Below, in pieces: positions 20,401 through 28,470 of a DNA stretch of 64,000 nt (its first letter is position 1; each line of letters begins with the position of its first letter). The position numbers and the translations under genes were made by a program. This stretch comes from Propioniciclava tarda (GTDB lineage Bacteria > Actinomycetota > Actinomycetes > Propionibacteriales > Propionibacteriaceae): contig NZ_FXTL01000004.1 in NCBI RefSeq assembly GCF_900182665.1, positions 1-64,000 of the forward strand, given 5' to 3'. Below the pieces are notes generated by a model that had not been told where the DNA came from, did not search any database, and saw nothing but the letters and a program-made list of their open reading frames with translations.

Positions 20401-21689
20401 GCTACGCCGACGCGATCGGATTCGCCGCCGAAGCCACCACCCCGCCCGCGACCCTCGCCGCCCTGGACGGCACGGCCGAACAGCTCGTGCCCGGACTCAC
20501 CGACTCCCCCGCCTGGCCAACCCTGCGGTCACATCTGATCCTGGACGCCGCGTCCGGCATCGATCCCGTTCGTGCGTTGACGGACGCCGTCGGCAAAGGT
20601 CCGCTGGCCGACGCCGCAGACCCGGCGGCGGTCCTCGACTGGCGACTCCAACCTCTCGGACGCCTCGACAGCCTTCCCGGACCGCTCCCTTGGCTGCCCG
20701 GCATCCCCGACGGCCTTGCGGGACATGCGGACTGGGGCGATTACCTCCGCCGCCGACACGAGCTCGTCATGGAGCTGGCGCAGCAGGTGCGCGCCGATGC
20801 GGTCGCGGCTGAGGGGCGTCCGGGATGGTTGCCGTCCAGCATCACCAGCCCCGACCCGGCCACGATCGGTGACGTCGCCGTGTGGCGGGCTGCCCACGGC
20901 ATCCCCGACCAAGACACCCGACCCACCGGCGAACGCCAACACGCACCACTCGAGCGCCGCCACCAGCGGCAACTCGACCAACGCGTCGTCGACCACCTCG
21001 CCCCGGCCGCCGCCGAATGGACGCCGACCATCACGACCCTGGCACCGGCCACCGCGTCCGATGCGTTCGTGCCTGTTCTGGCGTACCGGCTCGCCCAAGT
21101 CGCGTCGGCCCGCCTGGACGCCGCGGGACTGCTCCGCGCCGCCATCACAGAAGGACCGCTGCCCGACGACCACTCCGCCGCCGCGCTCTCGTGGCGGATC
21201 AGCCGCTACATCAACCCAGCCGTCGCCACCCAACTCCACTCCGACTACGCCGAACTGCTCACCCACTGGCTGCCTGAGATGGAGCGGCTCGTCGGACCCG
21301 AACGGTCCCGATCGCTGCAGGACTCCGCTTGGTGGCCGCCTCTCGTCGCCAGCGTCGAGAACGCCCTCCACCGCGGCTGGCACCTCGACCAACTCATCAA
21401 CGCGAACCCGCCCGAGGACGGCATCGACGAAGCCCAAGCCCTCGTCTGGCGCACCAACCTGCTGCTCGCCCCGATCCCTGACGACGTGCCCGAACCGGAG
21501 CCCCGCTGGGAATCCATCGACCTGCCCGACTCCGCGCCGATCCACCTTGGCGGACCCGATCCCGGTCTAGGCACCCAAGAGCGGCCCAGTTGGGAATCGG
21601 TCCGGCCCTCACTGGATCATCTGCAATGTAGGACCCCGTCTTGTGCGCCACCGAGTGGCAGACCCAGCGAAGGTCCTCCACGCGTCTGA
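17415..21689 (+). CDS. MobF-family conjugative relaxase with C-terminal TraI-like helicase, C terminus probably lost
   Basis: A product of 1424 residues. The N terminus MSLHKITAGAGYDYLTRQVA carries the relaxase tyrosine region; the HUH metal site is DLHTHVAVANK near residue 265. The second half is a RecD/TraI-like helicase with Walker A APAGAGKTTAM near 597 and Walker B VIIDEAGMA. It would nick oriT and unwind the transferred strand. I chose ATG 17415 with AGGTAGG upstream over the GTG three bases earlier. The last about 25 residues after SLDHLQ are Cys/Pro-rich and unlike the rest, and the usual extension of actinobacterial MobF proteins is absent, suggesting the end was lost. No TraG-like or type IV secretion genes follow, so this is a relic of a conjugative element. 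Confidence 0.88.
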   Translation: MSLHKITAGAGYDYLTRQVAAMDSSEKGHTGLASYYEQKGESPGVWVGSGLVGLDGLSAGDPVTAEQMRLLFGSGMHPLADQRLAELPADASDADRRTASRLGNPFLVIEHDVPEFQIAVAKAYAAYNEAKGVPGDWPVPKEVRWQIRTDLAKGSFTQLHGRPPADSRELHGHLATLSRPQTTAVAGFDLTFSPVKSVSALWALADPATAATIERAHNAAIGEALRFIERRALFTRTGAQGVRQVDVTGLVGTAFTHRDSRAGDPDLHTHVAVANKVQTVTDGRWLAIDGRLLFKAKVTASEVYNTALERHLAASLGVRFAERLQPDARKRAVRELVGVDPALNARWSARRAAIEDRQGELAARFQEAQERPPTVIEARTLAQQATLETRPAKHSPRSLAEQRQAWRSEADAVLGAGGVERMIAATLHPGCRRNVRTNGRWVRREAARIVATVEASRSTWQDWHVRAEAFRVVRAAEVPADRVDEVVGRLVHAALTRHSIRLAPPPDDIVEPAQLRRLDGQSVYSVAGATWHTSARILAAEQRLVDAAGRVGGHLISDAVIDVALLEAEANRTPLNAGQAALVQAMSTSGRLVQLAIAPAGAGKTTAMRTLAQAWQSGGGTVIGLAPSASAAAQLGEQIGHQADTLALLTHALATGRPLPDWAQSIDPQSLVIIDEAGMADTLTLDRVVEFVLDRAGSVRLIGDTQQLAAIGAGGVLRDIEVTQGALRLNELVRFADPAEAAASLALRDGDPSALGFYLDQRRVHVGDQTACVENLFQAWATDRAAGLDALMLAPTRDLVAALNQRAQAHLHGHRPGPTVLLADGNTAGIGDVIITRTNNRRLATTASDWVKNGDRWHITTLNTNGSMTVVHQHTSARVVLPAAYVAASVDLGYACTIHAAQGVTADTMHGLLTADETRQQLYTMLTRGRLANHAYLQVVGSGDPHSLIRPEAILPPTATDLLEAILGRDEQPLSASSTARQLADPAGRLAGAAHRYADAIGFAAEATTPPATLAALDGTAEQLVPGLTDSPAWPTLRSHLILDAASGIDPVRALTDAVGKGPLADAADPAAVLDWRLQPLGRLDSLPGPLPWLPGIPDGLAGHADWGDYLRRRHELVMELAQQVRADAVAAEGRPGWLPSSITSPDPATIGDVAVWRAAHGIPDQDTRPTGERQHAPLERRHQRQLDQRVVDHLAPAAAEWTPTITTLAPATASDAFVPVLAYRLAQVASARLDAAGLLRAAITEGPLPDDHSAAALSWRISRYINPAVATQLHSDYAELLTHWLPEMERLVGPERSRSLQDSAWWPPLVASVENALHRGWHLDQLINANPPEDGIDEAQALVWRTNLLLAPIPDDVPEPEPRWESIDLPDSAPIHLGGPDPGLGTQERPSWESVRPSLDHLQCRTPSCAPPSGRPSEGPPRV

Positions 21690-21749
21690 TCTGTGCTTTG
21701 GTCGAGCGGCTGAGCCTTCTTGTCCTGCGCTGCCGATACGGTACGGAGC

Positions 21750-22271
21750 ATGTACATCAGGCCCCTCGCCCCGGACGGGGCTAGGGGCGTCCTGCGAGCT
21801 TGGCACCCTCTTGAGCGCGACCCTGGCGACACCAGAGTGACGACGGAACTGGCGGCCTCAATCCGGCACAGTGAGAACGGTCTCGCACTCACCGATTCGG
21901 AGGTAGAGATAAGGCTCGGGGAACTCAGGTCACTGATCAAAGCGGCCCAACGTGGCGAGCTGAGTTCAGCCAGCTGGACTCCAGTCCGACGACAACCCGA
22001 CCTCTGGGAACTGCGCCTTTGGTGGCCAGGGGACACACCGGTTCGAATCTACTTTCACGAGCCCGACCAGCCGGCCCATCAGACAGTTGTGGCTCTTGTC
22101 CATGTCAAAGTGGTGGTTCCGGGGAACCCATCAGTCACCAACGCCCTGCAAGACGCCCAAATGGACGAGGCGAGTCGCCGTGTGATGTTCGGCAGGGGCA
22201 ATAGCTGGGGCCTCGACTCGTCCCAGCCGCTCTTCCCTGACGCACAGCCCGGCCTACCTCCGGCCGCTTGA
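21750..22271 (+). CDS. HigB/RelE-like toxin of a toxin-antitoxin-chaperone module
   Basis: A 173-residue protein whose core PDLWELRLWWPGDTPVRIYF followed by a VALVHVKVV strand and a C-terminal basic helix matches the Gp49/HigB fold (L-W-E-L-R, then V-R-I-x-F). Such toxins cleave mRNA on the ribosome. It is longer than classic HigB (about 100) because of a roughly 60-residue N-terminal extension. Start ATG 21750 is preceded by TACGGT about eight bases upstream and no Shine-Dalgarno, which would suit a leaderless transcript; a TTG at 21720 is an alternative. It is followed by an XRE antitoxin and a SecB-like gene, the order seen in HigB-HigA-SecB modules. Confidence 0.7.
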   Translation: MYIRPLAPDGARGVLRAWHPLERDPGDTRVTTELAASIRHSENGLALTDSEVEIRLGELRSLIKAAQRGELSSASWTPVRRQPDLWELRLWWPGDTPVRIYFHEPDQPAHQTVVALVHVKVVVPGNPSVTNALQDAQMDEASRRVMFGRGNSWGLDSSQPLFPDAQPGLPPAA

Positions 22272-22293
22272 CAGCCTTCATAGAGTTGCGTCT

Positions 22294-22758
22294 ATGAGCA
22301 CCCTGGAAGATCTGCTGGGCATCAACGCGTCTTCTCCCAGCATGATCCGCGCGGAACTGCTGGCGGACAACGATCGCGCGCTCCTTCGGGGTCTCATCCA
22401 GGTTCGACGGGCGCGTGGCTTCTCCCAGGAAGCGGTAGGCGCCATCATGGGGATCACTCAGCCCTCGGTGGCCTCCTTTGAAGCGCACGATAGCAACCCC
22501 ACCTTGGCTACGATCCGGCGCTACGCTCACGCCGTCGGCGCCCTCATAAAGCACGATGTCGAGATGGATGAGGGGCAGTTGCTCGACGATCAGACACGGG
22601 GAAACTGGGTAACGACCAGCATCAACGATCTCCCAGTACGTGACGTTGCGGAGCTCAGCCCACCGTCCGAGAACGTGGTCAGACTCCGAGCCGTTGGGGC
22701 CGCCGGGTTTCCAGTGGCGGAGCCTGCAGGACCCACAGACTTCGCCCTGGCCGCCTAG
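22294..22758 (+). CDS. XRE-family (HigA-like) antitoxin with C-terminal extension
   Basis: A 154-residue protein with a helix-turn-helix at about 40-85 (GFSQEAVGAIMGITQPSVAS then TLATIRRYAHAVGA). It starts 22 bases after the toxin stop. A tail of about 60 residues rich in Ala, Pro and Val follows the DNA-binding domain. In toxin-antitoxin-chaperone systems, such a tail (ChAD) makes the antitoxin depend on the SecB-like chaperone, and the gene after this one is SecB-like, so I infer that role. It probably represses its own operon. Confidence 0.8.
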   Translation: MSTLEDLLGINASSPSMIRAELLADNDRALLRGLIQVRRARGFSQEAVGAIMGITQPSVASFEAHDSNPTLATIRRYAHAVGALIKHDVEMDEGQLLDDQTRGNWVTTSINDLPVRDVAELSPPSENVVRLRAVGAAGFPVAEPAGPTDFALAA

Positions 22759-22773
22759 CCCCTCCCTCCACGC

Positions 22774-23238
22774 ATGGACATCCAGGAACTCCTTCAAAGC
22801 GTCACCCTGAGGGATGTACGAACCATCCAGACTGAGGCGACCCTCAAGTTGCCTTCCACTCCTGACACTGGGTTGTCGGCGTTCGGAGACGTCACTTCCG
22901 CTGGTGAAATTGCCATCAATCTCAACCCCATCTCCTGGGGATCAGCGCTAGAGACATGGTTCAGGGCGGTCGTCGAGAGCGAACAGTTCAAGCTCGTGGC
23001 TGCAGTGGCCGTCTTGTATGACCGTGCCGATGACAGCCAGATCCCGGACGACGTCCGAATCGAGTTCACGGAGAAGGTCTCGATCATGGCGGCTTACCCC
23101 TACCTAAGGGTCTTGATTCAGGGCCTCGCTGCGGATCTACGCCTCGGCACGATGACTTTGGACGTCCTCAGACAGGGCCAGTTCAAAGTTGACGCGCCAT
23201 CCAACCCCGCCACTCCAATCGAACCGAGCACTGACTAG
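22774..23238 (+). CDS. SecB-like chaperone of a toxin-antitoxin-chaperone module
   Basis: A 154-residue acidic protein. The pattern AAYPYLRVLIQGLAADLRLG (about 109-128) matches the SecB signature in which 'Y-P-x-x-R' precedes a helix and a strand, and the first half has the alternating strands of a SecB fold. Actinobacteria lack a housekeeping SecB, so SecB-like genes there usually belong to TAC modules such as Rv1955-Rv1956-Rv1957 (family knowledge). It lies 15 bases after the antitoxin gene with no clear Shine-Dalgarno, so translation may be coupled. Its role would be to fold or protect the antitoxin, and to sense phage or stress through competition for clients. Confidence 0.75.
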   Translation: MDIQELLQSVTLRDVRTIQTEATLKLPSTPDTGLSAFGDVTSAGEIAINLNPISWGSALETWFRAVVESEQFKLVAAVAVLYDRADDSQIPDDVRIEFTEKVSIMAAYPYLRVLIQGLAADLRLGTMTLDVLRQGQFKVDAPSNPATPIEPSTD

Positions 23239-23253
23239 AACCGTGACATCCCA

Positions 23254-23280
23254 GCCCCACCGCCAATTTCTGGCGGGGCC
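23254..23280 (+). terminator. Probable terminator after the TAC module
   Basis: A GC-rich hairpin follows the SecB-like stop by about 15 bases: GCCCCACCGCCA and TGGCGGGGC pair around an ATTTC loop with one bulged base. There is no U-run, as is common in high-GC actinobacteria. Confidence 0.45.
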
Positions 23281-23450
23281 GTCTCCCGCTGGGAGGGTTC
23301 TTGGCCTGGTCGTCTGTTCACTCCGAGATCACCCGGACAGTCACAATCGGTCGATAGAGCGCGCTACATGCCTGGTCCTAATGCGTACCCGGAACTCATC
23401 GACAATCAGACGGTTGTGCGTTCCCACCGGCATCTCGTCCGTCGGCCGGC

Positions 23451-23666
23451 TCATCGCCCACCAACTGCCAGCTCCAGGACAACGAAGTCCAGGCCGCCGG
23501 CCGGCGCCGTGTGGAACATGCCGTCCACGTCGTCGGGATCCACACGCAAGATGCGCCCGGACCTGTACGCGTGCAGCGCCCCCTTCGAGATCCGCCGCCG
23601 CAACGTCTTGATGCTGACGCCCGTCCGATCGGACGCCGCCGCCAAAGTCTCGTACCGCCTTGCCAT
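23451..23666 (-). CDS. Excisionase-like helix-turn-helix protein
   Basis: A 71-residue protein, MARRYETLAAASDRTGVS then IKTLRRRISKGALHAYRSGR and LRVDPDDVD, has the MerR/excisionase winged-helix layout (PF12728 type: helix-turn-helix, then a basic wing 'R-x-G-R-x-x-R-V-D-x-x-D-V'). ATG 23666 has a strong AGGAGG. These proteins bend DNA for recombination or regulate small mobile elements. A broken copy of the same gene lies at 29325-29440, so the gene is part of a repeated unit bracketing the 23.7-29.4 kb segment. Confidence 0.7.
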   Translation of the reverse strand: MARRYETLAAASDRTGVSIKTLRRRISKGALHAYRSGRILRVDPDDVDGMFHTAPAGGLDFVVLELAVGGR

Positions 23667-23681
23667 CGCTCCTCCTTGACT

Positions 23682-23731
23682 GGAATCAAGGCGCAACAGC
23701 AGCAGGGGAACGTTCCTCGACGCGTACCCCT
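23682..23731. repeat. Left copy of an imperfect direct repeat with a 26-bp identical core
   Basis: About 50 bp upstream of the excisionase-like gene match 29434-29482 with few differences; the last 26 bp (23706-23731) are identical and contain the perfect palindrome GGAACGTTCC. The similarity extends weakly leftward through the excisionase-like gene. The pair could be remnants of attachment sites or a segmental duplication. Confidence 0.75.
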
Positions 23732-23768
23732 GGTGTGACGAACTGGTTCCCTCGTGGGGGAACGAAGT

Positions 23769-24776
23769 TCAACTCAGTTGGCCCGCTGGCGTCCGTGGGA
23801 ATTGCGATGCGGAGGCCTCGCGAGCCCGGTGTAACAGAGCTGCGAAGGCGTCCCGAAGCTGTTCGGGCTCGACCTCGGATATGTCGGCGTCGAAGGTCGC
23901 GTACAGGCCGGCGACGCCGGCCCAGGACCAACCTCCGAGCGTGAGTCGGCATCGGGTGGCGTCGACGGGCTCGACGACGGAGCCGCCTGGGGCCCACTGC
24001 GCCGCCACGGATGCCGGAAGGTCGATGACTGCTGAACCGAGGCATTGCCAGTGTGCTGGCGTGTCCCCTCGATCGGCGTTGTGGGTGACGTAGGCGACGA
24101 TGTCGTCCTGCGGCAGGGGCCGCGGAGTGAACGACGGGCCGGGGTGGGTGCGCGGACGTATCCGCTCGATGCGAAGAATTCGCCAGGCCTGGACGCCGAG
24201 GTCGAAGCAGACGAGGTACCACCGGCCGGCCCAGACCAGGACGTGGTAGGGCTCGACCTGTCTCGGGGGCGAGGCATGCCCGGCGTCCACCGGTTCGTAG
24301 TCGATCGCGAGGATCTGACGGTTGCGCAGCGCCGACCCGACGGCTCTCAGGGTGGACGCACTGATGGGCGGCGCCGAGAACTCCCAGTAGTTCCTCAGGG
24401 CGGTGACCTGAAGATCGTCCGTCGTGGTCCGCAGCCGGGCGGGCATGACTTGGCGCAAAGTGGTGAGCGCGCGGGCCAACGACTCGTCCATGCCGGCGAT
24501 GCTCGCGGGGGCAGTCTGCAGCGCCAAGGCGATCGCGATGGCTTGGTCGTCGTCCAGCACCAAGGGTGGAAGCTTGCTGCCCGCGCCAAGCCGGTAGCCG
24601 CCGCCCGGGCCCCGGACCGAATCGATGGGGTAACCCAGATCGCGCAGCGTCTCGATGTCGCGGCGAAGCGTCCTCGTCGTGATCTCGAGGCGGCCCGCCA
24701 GGGCTTCTGCCTGCCATTCCTGTCGTGCCTCTAGCAGTGACAGTAGCGTCAGAACCCGCGCGGACGACTGTGCCAC
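23769..24776 (-). CDS. YafY/WYL-domain transcriptional regulator
   Basis: A 335-residue protein with an N-terminal winged helix of the DeoR type (RLEITTRTLRRDIETLRDLG, about 26-45), then GPGGGYRLG, and a central WYL domain (AGRWYLVCFDLGVQAWRIL). WYL domains bind ligands or nucleic acids and control stress or defence genes. I chose GTG 24776 because homologues begin with a short 'S-x-R-x-L-x-L-L-x-L-L' helix. It is transcribed divergently from the MFS gene 62 bases away, which it probably regulates. Its DNA is rich in GGACGC hexamers, like the chromosome core. Confidence 0.88.
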   Translation of the reverse strand: MAQSSARVLTLLSLLEARQEWQAEALAGRLEITTRTLRRDIETLRDLGYPIDSVRGPGGGYRLGAGSKLPPLVLDDDQAIAIALALQTAPASIAGMDESLARALTTLRQVMPARLRTTTDDLQVTALRNYWEFSAPPISASTLRAVGSALRNRQILAIDYEPVDAGHASPPRQVEPYHVLVWAGRWYLVCFDLGVQAWRILRIERIRPRTHPGPSFTPRPLPQDDIVAYVTHNADRGDTPAHWQCLGSAVIDLPASVAAQWAPGGSVVEPVDATRCRLTLGGWSWAGVAGLYATFDADISEVEPEQLRDAFAALLHRAREASASQFPRTPAGQLS

Positions 24777-24838
24777 GCGTCCACGATGACACGAATAGCG
24801 GACATTCGGCGTCCACAACCCCCAGCACAGTGCCGTTC

Positions 24839-26295
24839 ATGGCACACGCACCTCTCCCGCAAGCGACCGCTTCGGCAGCCGTACCCCGCGCTCAAACTGG
24901 CTGGACGCTCCTCGTCGTCCTGCTCGCCTCCTTCATGGACCTCGTCGACGCGACGATCGTGGTCGTCGCCGCCCCAGCGATCGTCCGCGATCTGGGCGCG
25001 ACCCCCGCCCAACTCCAATGGGTCCTCGCCGCCTACACGTTTGCGCTGGGATCGGGCCTGATCACCGGCGGACGCATCGGCGACGACTACGGGCATCGCC
25101 GCGTCCTGCTGGGCAGCCTGACCGCGTTCGCCGTGGCGTCCGCGCTGTGCGCGCTGGCACCGACGGCGCCCCTGCTGATCGGGGCGCGCGTCCTGCAGGG
25201 GGTCGCCGCCGGCCTGTTGGTGCCGCAAACCCTCGGCATCATCCGGTCCTGTTTCGACGCCGCTGGTCAGGCAAAAGCATTCGGCGCTTTCGGCGCCACC
25301 CAAAGCCTGGCCGCCGTCGTCGGCCCGCTGCTCGGCGGCTTCCTGGTCATCGCGAACCTGGGTGGCCTCGGCTGGCGGACCATCTTCTGGGTCAACCTGC
25401 CCGTCGCCGCCCTGGCCCTGCTGATCGGCCTCCGCGTCCTGCCGCAGTCGCGGCAACCCCAAACCACAAGACTGGACGCCGTCGGCGCGGCCCTCGCCGC
25501 GGCGTCCGTGGTGTTGGTGCTCCTGCCGATCGTGCAGGGACGCGACTGGGGCTGGCCGACTTGGGGATGGGTGATCCTCGCCTGCGGCGTCCTGCTGTTC
25601 GTGGCCTTTCTCGCCTACGAGCGGCGACTCGCCGCAGCGGGCGGTGCCCCTATCCTCGACCCCGCCCTGCTGCGCAACCGCACGTTCAGCCTCGGCCTGG
25701 TGGCGTCCCTGCTGTTCTTCGGGGGCATCGGCGGCTTCTTCCTCACCCGGTCGATCTACCTGCAGCAAGGCACGGGACGCACCGCCTGGGACACCGGCCT
25801 CATCATGCTGCCGTACGCCCTCGGGTCCATCATCACCTCCGGGATCGGCATCGCCTCGGCGCCAAACTCGGCCGCCAACTGCTCGTTGCCGGCGCGCTCA
25901 CCCTCGCAGCCGCACACCTGTTGACCTGGTTCCTCGTCAAGGACGGGACCGACCCGGGCACCTGGCCTCTTGCCGGAGCACTCTTCCTCGGTGGCCTCGG
26001 CCTGGGCCTCACGGCCCCCATCCTGCTCAGCACCATCCTCGCCGGCGTCCCCGGACGCTCAGCCGGCACCGCCAGTGGCGTCCTCACCAGCATCACTCAG
26101 TTCGGTGGCGCGGTCGGCATCGCCGCCCTGGGAACCATCTACTTCAACACCCTCGCCAGCAACACCGGCGCCCCGAACACCCTTCACGCGCACGCGTTCG
26201 CCAACGTGCTCGCACCGTGGGAAGTCGCCTGCTACCTCATCGCCGCGCTTCTGGTCGCCAACCTGCGAGCCCAACCTGCCAACGGAGCGAATTGA
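24839..26295 (+). pseudogene. MFS drug exporter (DHA2/EmrB type), frameshifted
   Basis: The first frame (ATG 24839) encodes helices typical of 14-TM exporters, including SFMDLVDATIVVVAAPAI and the motif-A-like GGRIGDDYGHRRVL, then ends early at 25924. The second frame continues the protein from LGAKLGRQLLVAGAL to the stop at 26295. The switch is near 25855, and a net one-base loss would explain it. Together they encode about 485 residues, the normal length for this family (proton-coupled efflux of drugs). The divergent WYL gene and the downstream TetR gene suggest tight control. Unless this is a sequence error, the exporter lacks its last helices and is inactive. Confidence 0.8.
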
Positions 26296-26306
26296 TCCGC
26301 GCTGTC

Positions 26307-26334
26307 TTGTTAGTAACAAACGTTAGTGACTAAC
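26307..26334 (+). promoter_or_regulatory. Twin palindromic operator upstream of the tetR gene
   Basis: Two adjacent perfect 6-1-6 palindromes, TTGTTAGTAACAA (26307-26319) and GTTAGTGACTAAC (26322-26334), end nine bases before the regulator GTG. They share the TTAGT half site. This is a classic autorepressor layout for a TetR dimer pair, and it stands out as AT-rich in GC-rich surroundings. Confidence 0.7.
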
Positions 26335-26342
26335 ATGAAGGG

Positions 26343-26906
26343 GTGATATCGACCGAGGGAACACCAGACCGGATCAGACGCGTGGCGCTGCAACTGTTCA
26401 CCGAGCAGGGCTTCGACGCGACGCCCGTCGCTGCCGTCGCCGCTGCGGCGGGGGTGTCGCACATGACGTTCTTCCGGCACTTCCCCACGAAGGAGTCCGT
26501 GGTCGTCGTCGACGTCTTCGATCCCGCGATCGCAGCTGCGGTGGCTGCTCAGCCCAGGTCGTCGACGCCGCTGGCGCGAGCCGTCCGAGGGTTAGCCGCC
26601 GCGATGGACTCGCCGGAGGCCCTCGCCGAGTTCGCCTCGGTCGAGTTTCGTCAGCGGGTGGCGTTGGCGGCATCCACAACGAGCCTGCGAGCGGCACTGT
26701 GGGCCTCCGGCCGAGAGACCGAGGACGCCGTCGCGCACGCGCTCATCGACGGCGCGGCGAGCGTCGAGGACGCCCGAGCGGCGGCCGGAGCTCTGCTGGG
26801 GGCGGCGACCGCGGTGCTGTTGTCTTGGGCGTCTGGACCTTCGGACGCCGACCCGTCGGCTTTGCTGAAGACTGGCCTGCTCGGCCTTATCGGGGACCCG
26901 TCGTGA
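26343..26906 (+). CDS. TetR-family transcriptional repressor
   Basis: A 187-residue protein with the TetR helix-turn-helix at about 10-52 (FTEQGFDATPVAAVAAAAGVS then MTFFRHFPTKESVV) and a variable ligand-binding C terminus. GTG 26343 follows an AAGG. The stop overlaps the GTG of the next ABC gene (GTGA), so regulator and exporter form one operon. The twin palindromes just upstream are the expected operator, and the inducer is probably a substrate of the ABC transporter. Confidence 0.9.
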   Translation: MISTEGTPDRIRRVALQLFTEQGFDATPVAAVAAAAGVSHMTFFRHFPTKESVVVVDVFDPAIAAAVAAQPRSSTPLARAVRGLAAAMDSPEALAEFASVEFRQRVALAASTTSLRAALWASGRETEDAVAHALIDGAASVEDARAAAGALLGAATAVLLSWASGPSDADPSALLKTGLLGLIGDPS

Positions 26907-27631
26907 CGACTGCGCTTGCGGTGGATGGCGTCCGCCGTGATCTGAAGGGACGGCGGGTCCTGAACGGACTCGACCTATTCCTAGACGCAGGCGAGTGCCG
27001 TGCGATCGTCGGGTTGAACGGCGCCGGGAAGACGACCGCACTGCGGGTCATGCTGGGCATGCTGCGCCCGGACGCCGGCACCGTCACAATCCTGGGCACT
27101 CGGCTGCCCAGCGCCGACCGCAGCGTCTGGCGTTCGGTCGGGCACCTCGTCGAGACCCCGTTCTGCTACCCCGAGCTCACCGCCCGGCAGAACATCGAGG
27201 CATCCGCAGCCCTGCACGGCGCGAGTCGCGCGTCGGCGTCCACACGAATCGTTGAGCTCGCAGACCGCCTGATGCTGACCGCCTGGCTTGAGACGCCGGT
27301 GCGGCGGCTGTCCCTCGGCACGCGGCAGAAGGTCGGGCTCGCGGCCGCGTTGGTCCACGCGCCGCGGCTGATCGTGCTCGACGAGCCCACCAACGGGCTC
27401 GACCCGCTCGCCGTCGTCGCCCTCCGTACCCTGATTGCTGACGCCACCCGCGACGGGGCGGCGGTGTTGGTCACTAGCCACCACTTCGACGAACTCGCCC
27501 GCCTCGCCGACCGGGTCGATGTCCTTCACCACGGACGCATCATCGACACCCTCACCCCGGACGGACCAGACCTCGAGCAGAGGTTCTTCAACACCGTCCT
27601 CGCCGCTGACACCGCGGCGGTCTCGGCATGA
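26903..27631 (+). CDS. ABC transporter ATP-binding protein
   Basis: A 242-residue ATPase with Walker A GLNGAGKTT (37-45), a variant signature LSLGTRQK in place of LSGGQ, Walker B LIVLDEPTNGLDP and the switch histidine in VTSHHFDE. This is the DrrA/CcmA-like branch that pairs with ABC-2 permeases for drug or lipid export. The GTG start overlaps the tetR stop by four bases (GTGA). The stop overlaps the start of the permease gene, giving a fully coupled tetR-ATPase-permease operon. Confidence 0.93.
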   Translation: MTTALAVDGVRRDLKGRRVLNGLDLFLDAGECRAIVGLNGAGKTTALRVMLGMLRPDAGTVTILGTRLPSADRSVWRSVGHLVETPFCYPELTARQNIEASAALHGASRASASTRIVELADRLMLTAWLETPVRRLSLGTRQKVGLAAALVHAPRLIVLDEPTNGLDPLAVVALRTLIADATRDGAAVLVTSHHFDELARLADRVDVLHHGRIIDTLTPDGPDLEQRFFNTVLAADTAAVSA

Positions 27632-28389
27632 GCATCTTCGGCACCGTTCTCGCGTTCGAGGCCCGCAAGCTCCTCGGCGCGACCGTGACCCGCGTCGCCA
27701 CCCTCGCCTCCCTGGGACTCGTCACCATCACCACCGCCGGCGGGTACGCCGCCGCCCAAGCCGGACCAGCCAGCCAACTCGGACGAAAAGCGTCCGGCCT
27801 GGTCGACGCGCCCGGCTGGGCTGGCTACACCGGACTGGCCGCCACCAGCGTCGGGATCACCACCCTGCTCGCCGTCGGCATCGTCATGGCCTGGACCGCC
27901 GGACGCGAGTTCACCGACAACACCATCGTCGGCCTGTTCGCCTTGCCAGCCGCACCAGCCACCATCGCCTGCGCCAAAATCGCCGCCGCCATCGGCTGGG
28001 CCGTTGCGCTCGCCGCGGCCGAAGGCGTCCTGGTCGCTGGCATCGGCCTCCCACTCGGACTCTCCGCCGCGAACGCACCGGTAGCCGCAGCGACGGTCGC
28101 ACTCGTCGGAGCGCTGCTCGGCGTGGCCGCCCTGCCCGTCATGTGGATCGCGACCCTCGGACGCGGCTACCTCGCCGGCATCAGCGCCACTCTCGCCCTC
28201 GTCATCGTCACTAACATCGCCGTCGGCTTCGGCCTTGGCATCGCCATCCCTTGGGCCATTCCCGTCCTCTGGGCCACCCCCAACGCCGGCATCCCAACGG
28301 TCAGCCTCCTACTCCCAGTTGCCGCGGCCCTAGCCGGCGCAACGCTCACCGCCCACTCCTGGACGCGACTCCAACTCGGCGATCGCTAG
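27628..28389 (+). CDS. ABC-2 type transporter permease
   Basis: A 253-residue very hydrophobic protein with about six membrane segments (for example VGITTLLAVGIVMAW and IPWAIPVLW), starting with an N-terminal amphipathic stretch (FGTVLAFEARKLLG) typical of ABC-2 permeases. The sequence is dominated by Ala, Gly, Val and Ile. It overlaps the ATPase gene by four bases and is the obvious membrane partner. The substrate is unknown; control by the TetR protein suggests a toxic small molecule. Confidence 0.88.
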   Translation: MSIFGTVLAFEARKLLGATVTRVATLASLGLVTITTAGGYAAAQAGPASQLGRKASGLVDAPGWAGYTGLAATSVGITTLLAVGIVMAWTAGREFTDNTIVGLFALPAAPATIACAKIAAAIGWAVALAAAEGVLVAGIGLPLGLSAANAPVAAATVALVGALLGVAALPVMWIATLGRGYLAGISATLALVIVTNIAVGFGLGIAIPWAIPVLWATPNAGIPTVSLLLPVAAALAGATLTAHSWTRLQLGDR

Positions 28390-28470
28390 CGGTCCCTTGG
28401 AGAGTCACAATCGCCCTGGCCCGAGGGCACCCGGTTCCTGTCACCCAGGGAACTGAGGGGATCGGAGGCC

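Noticed and set aside
19961-20812. 283-codon alternative frame inside the relaxase gene
   Set aside because: Arg/Pro/Gly-rich shadow; the relaxase frame has all the motifs.
25018-26295. 425-codon frame as an independent protein
   Set aside because: Only its last third (from LGAKLGRQLL) is coding-like; the first part is a shadow of the MFS frame. It is treated as the end of the frameshifted exporter.
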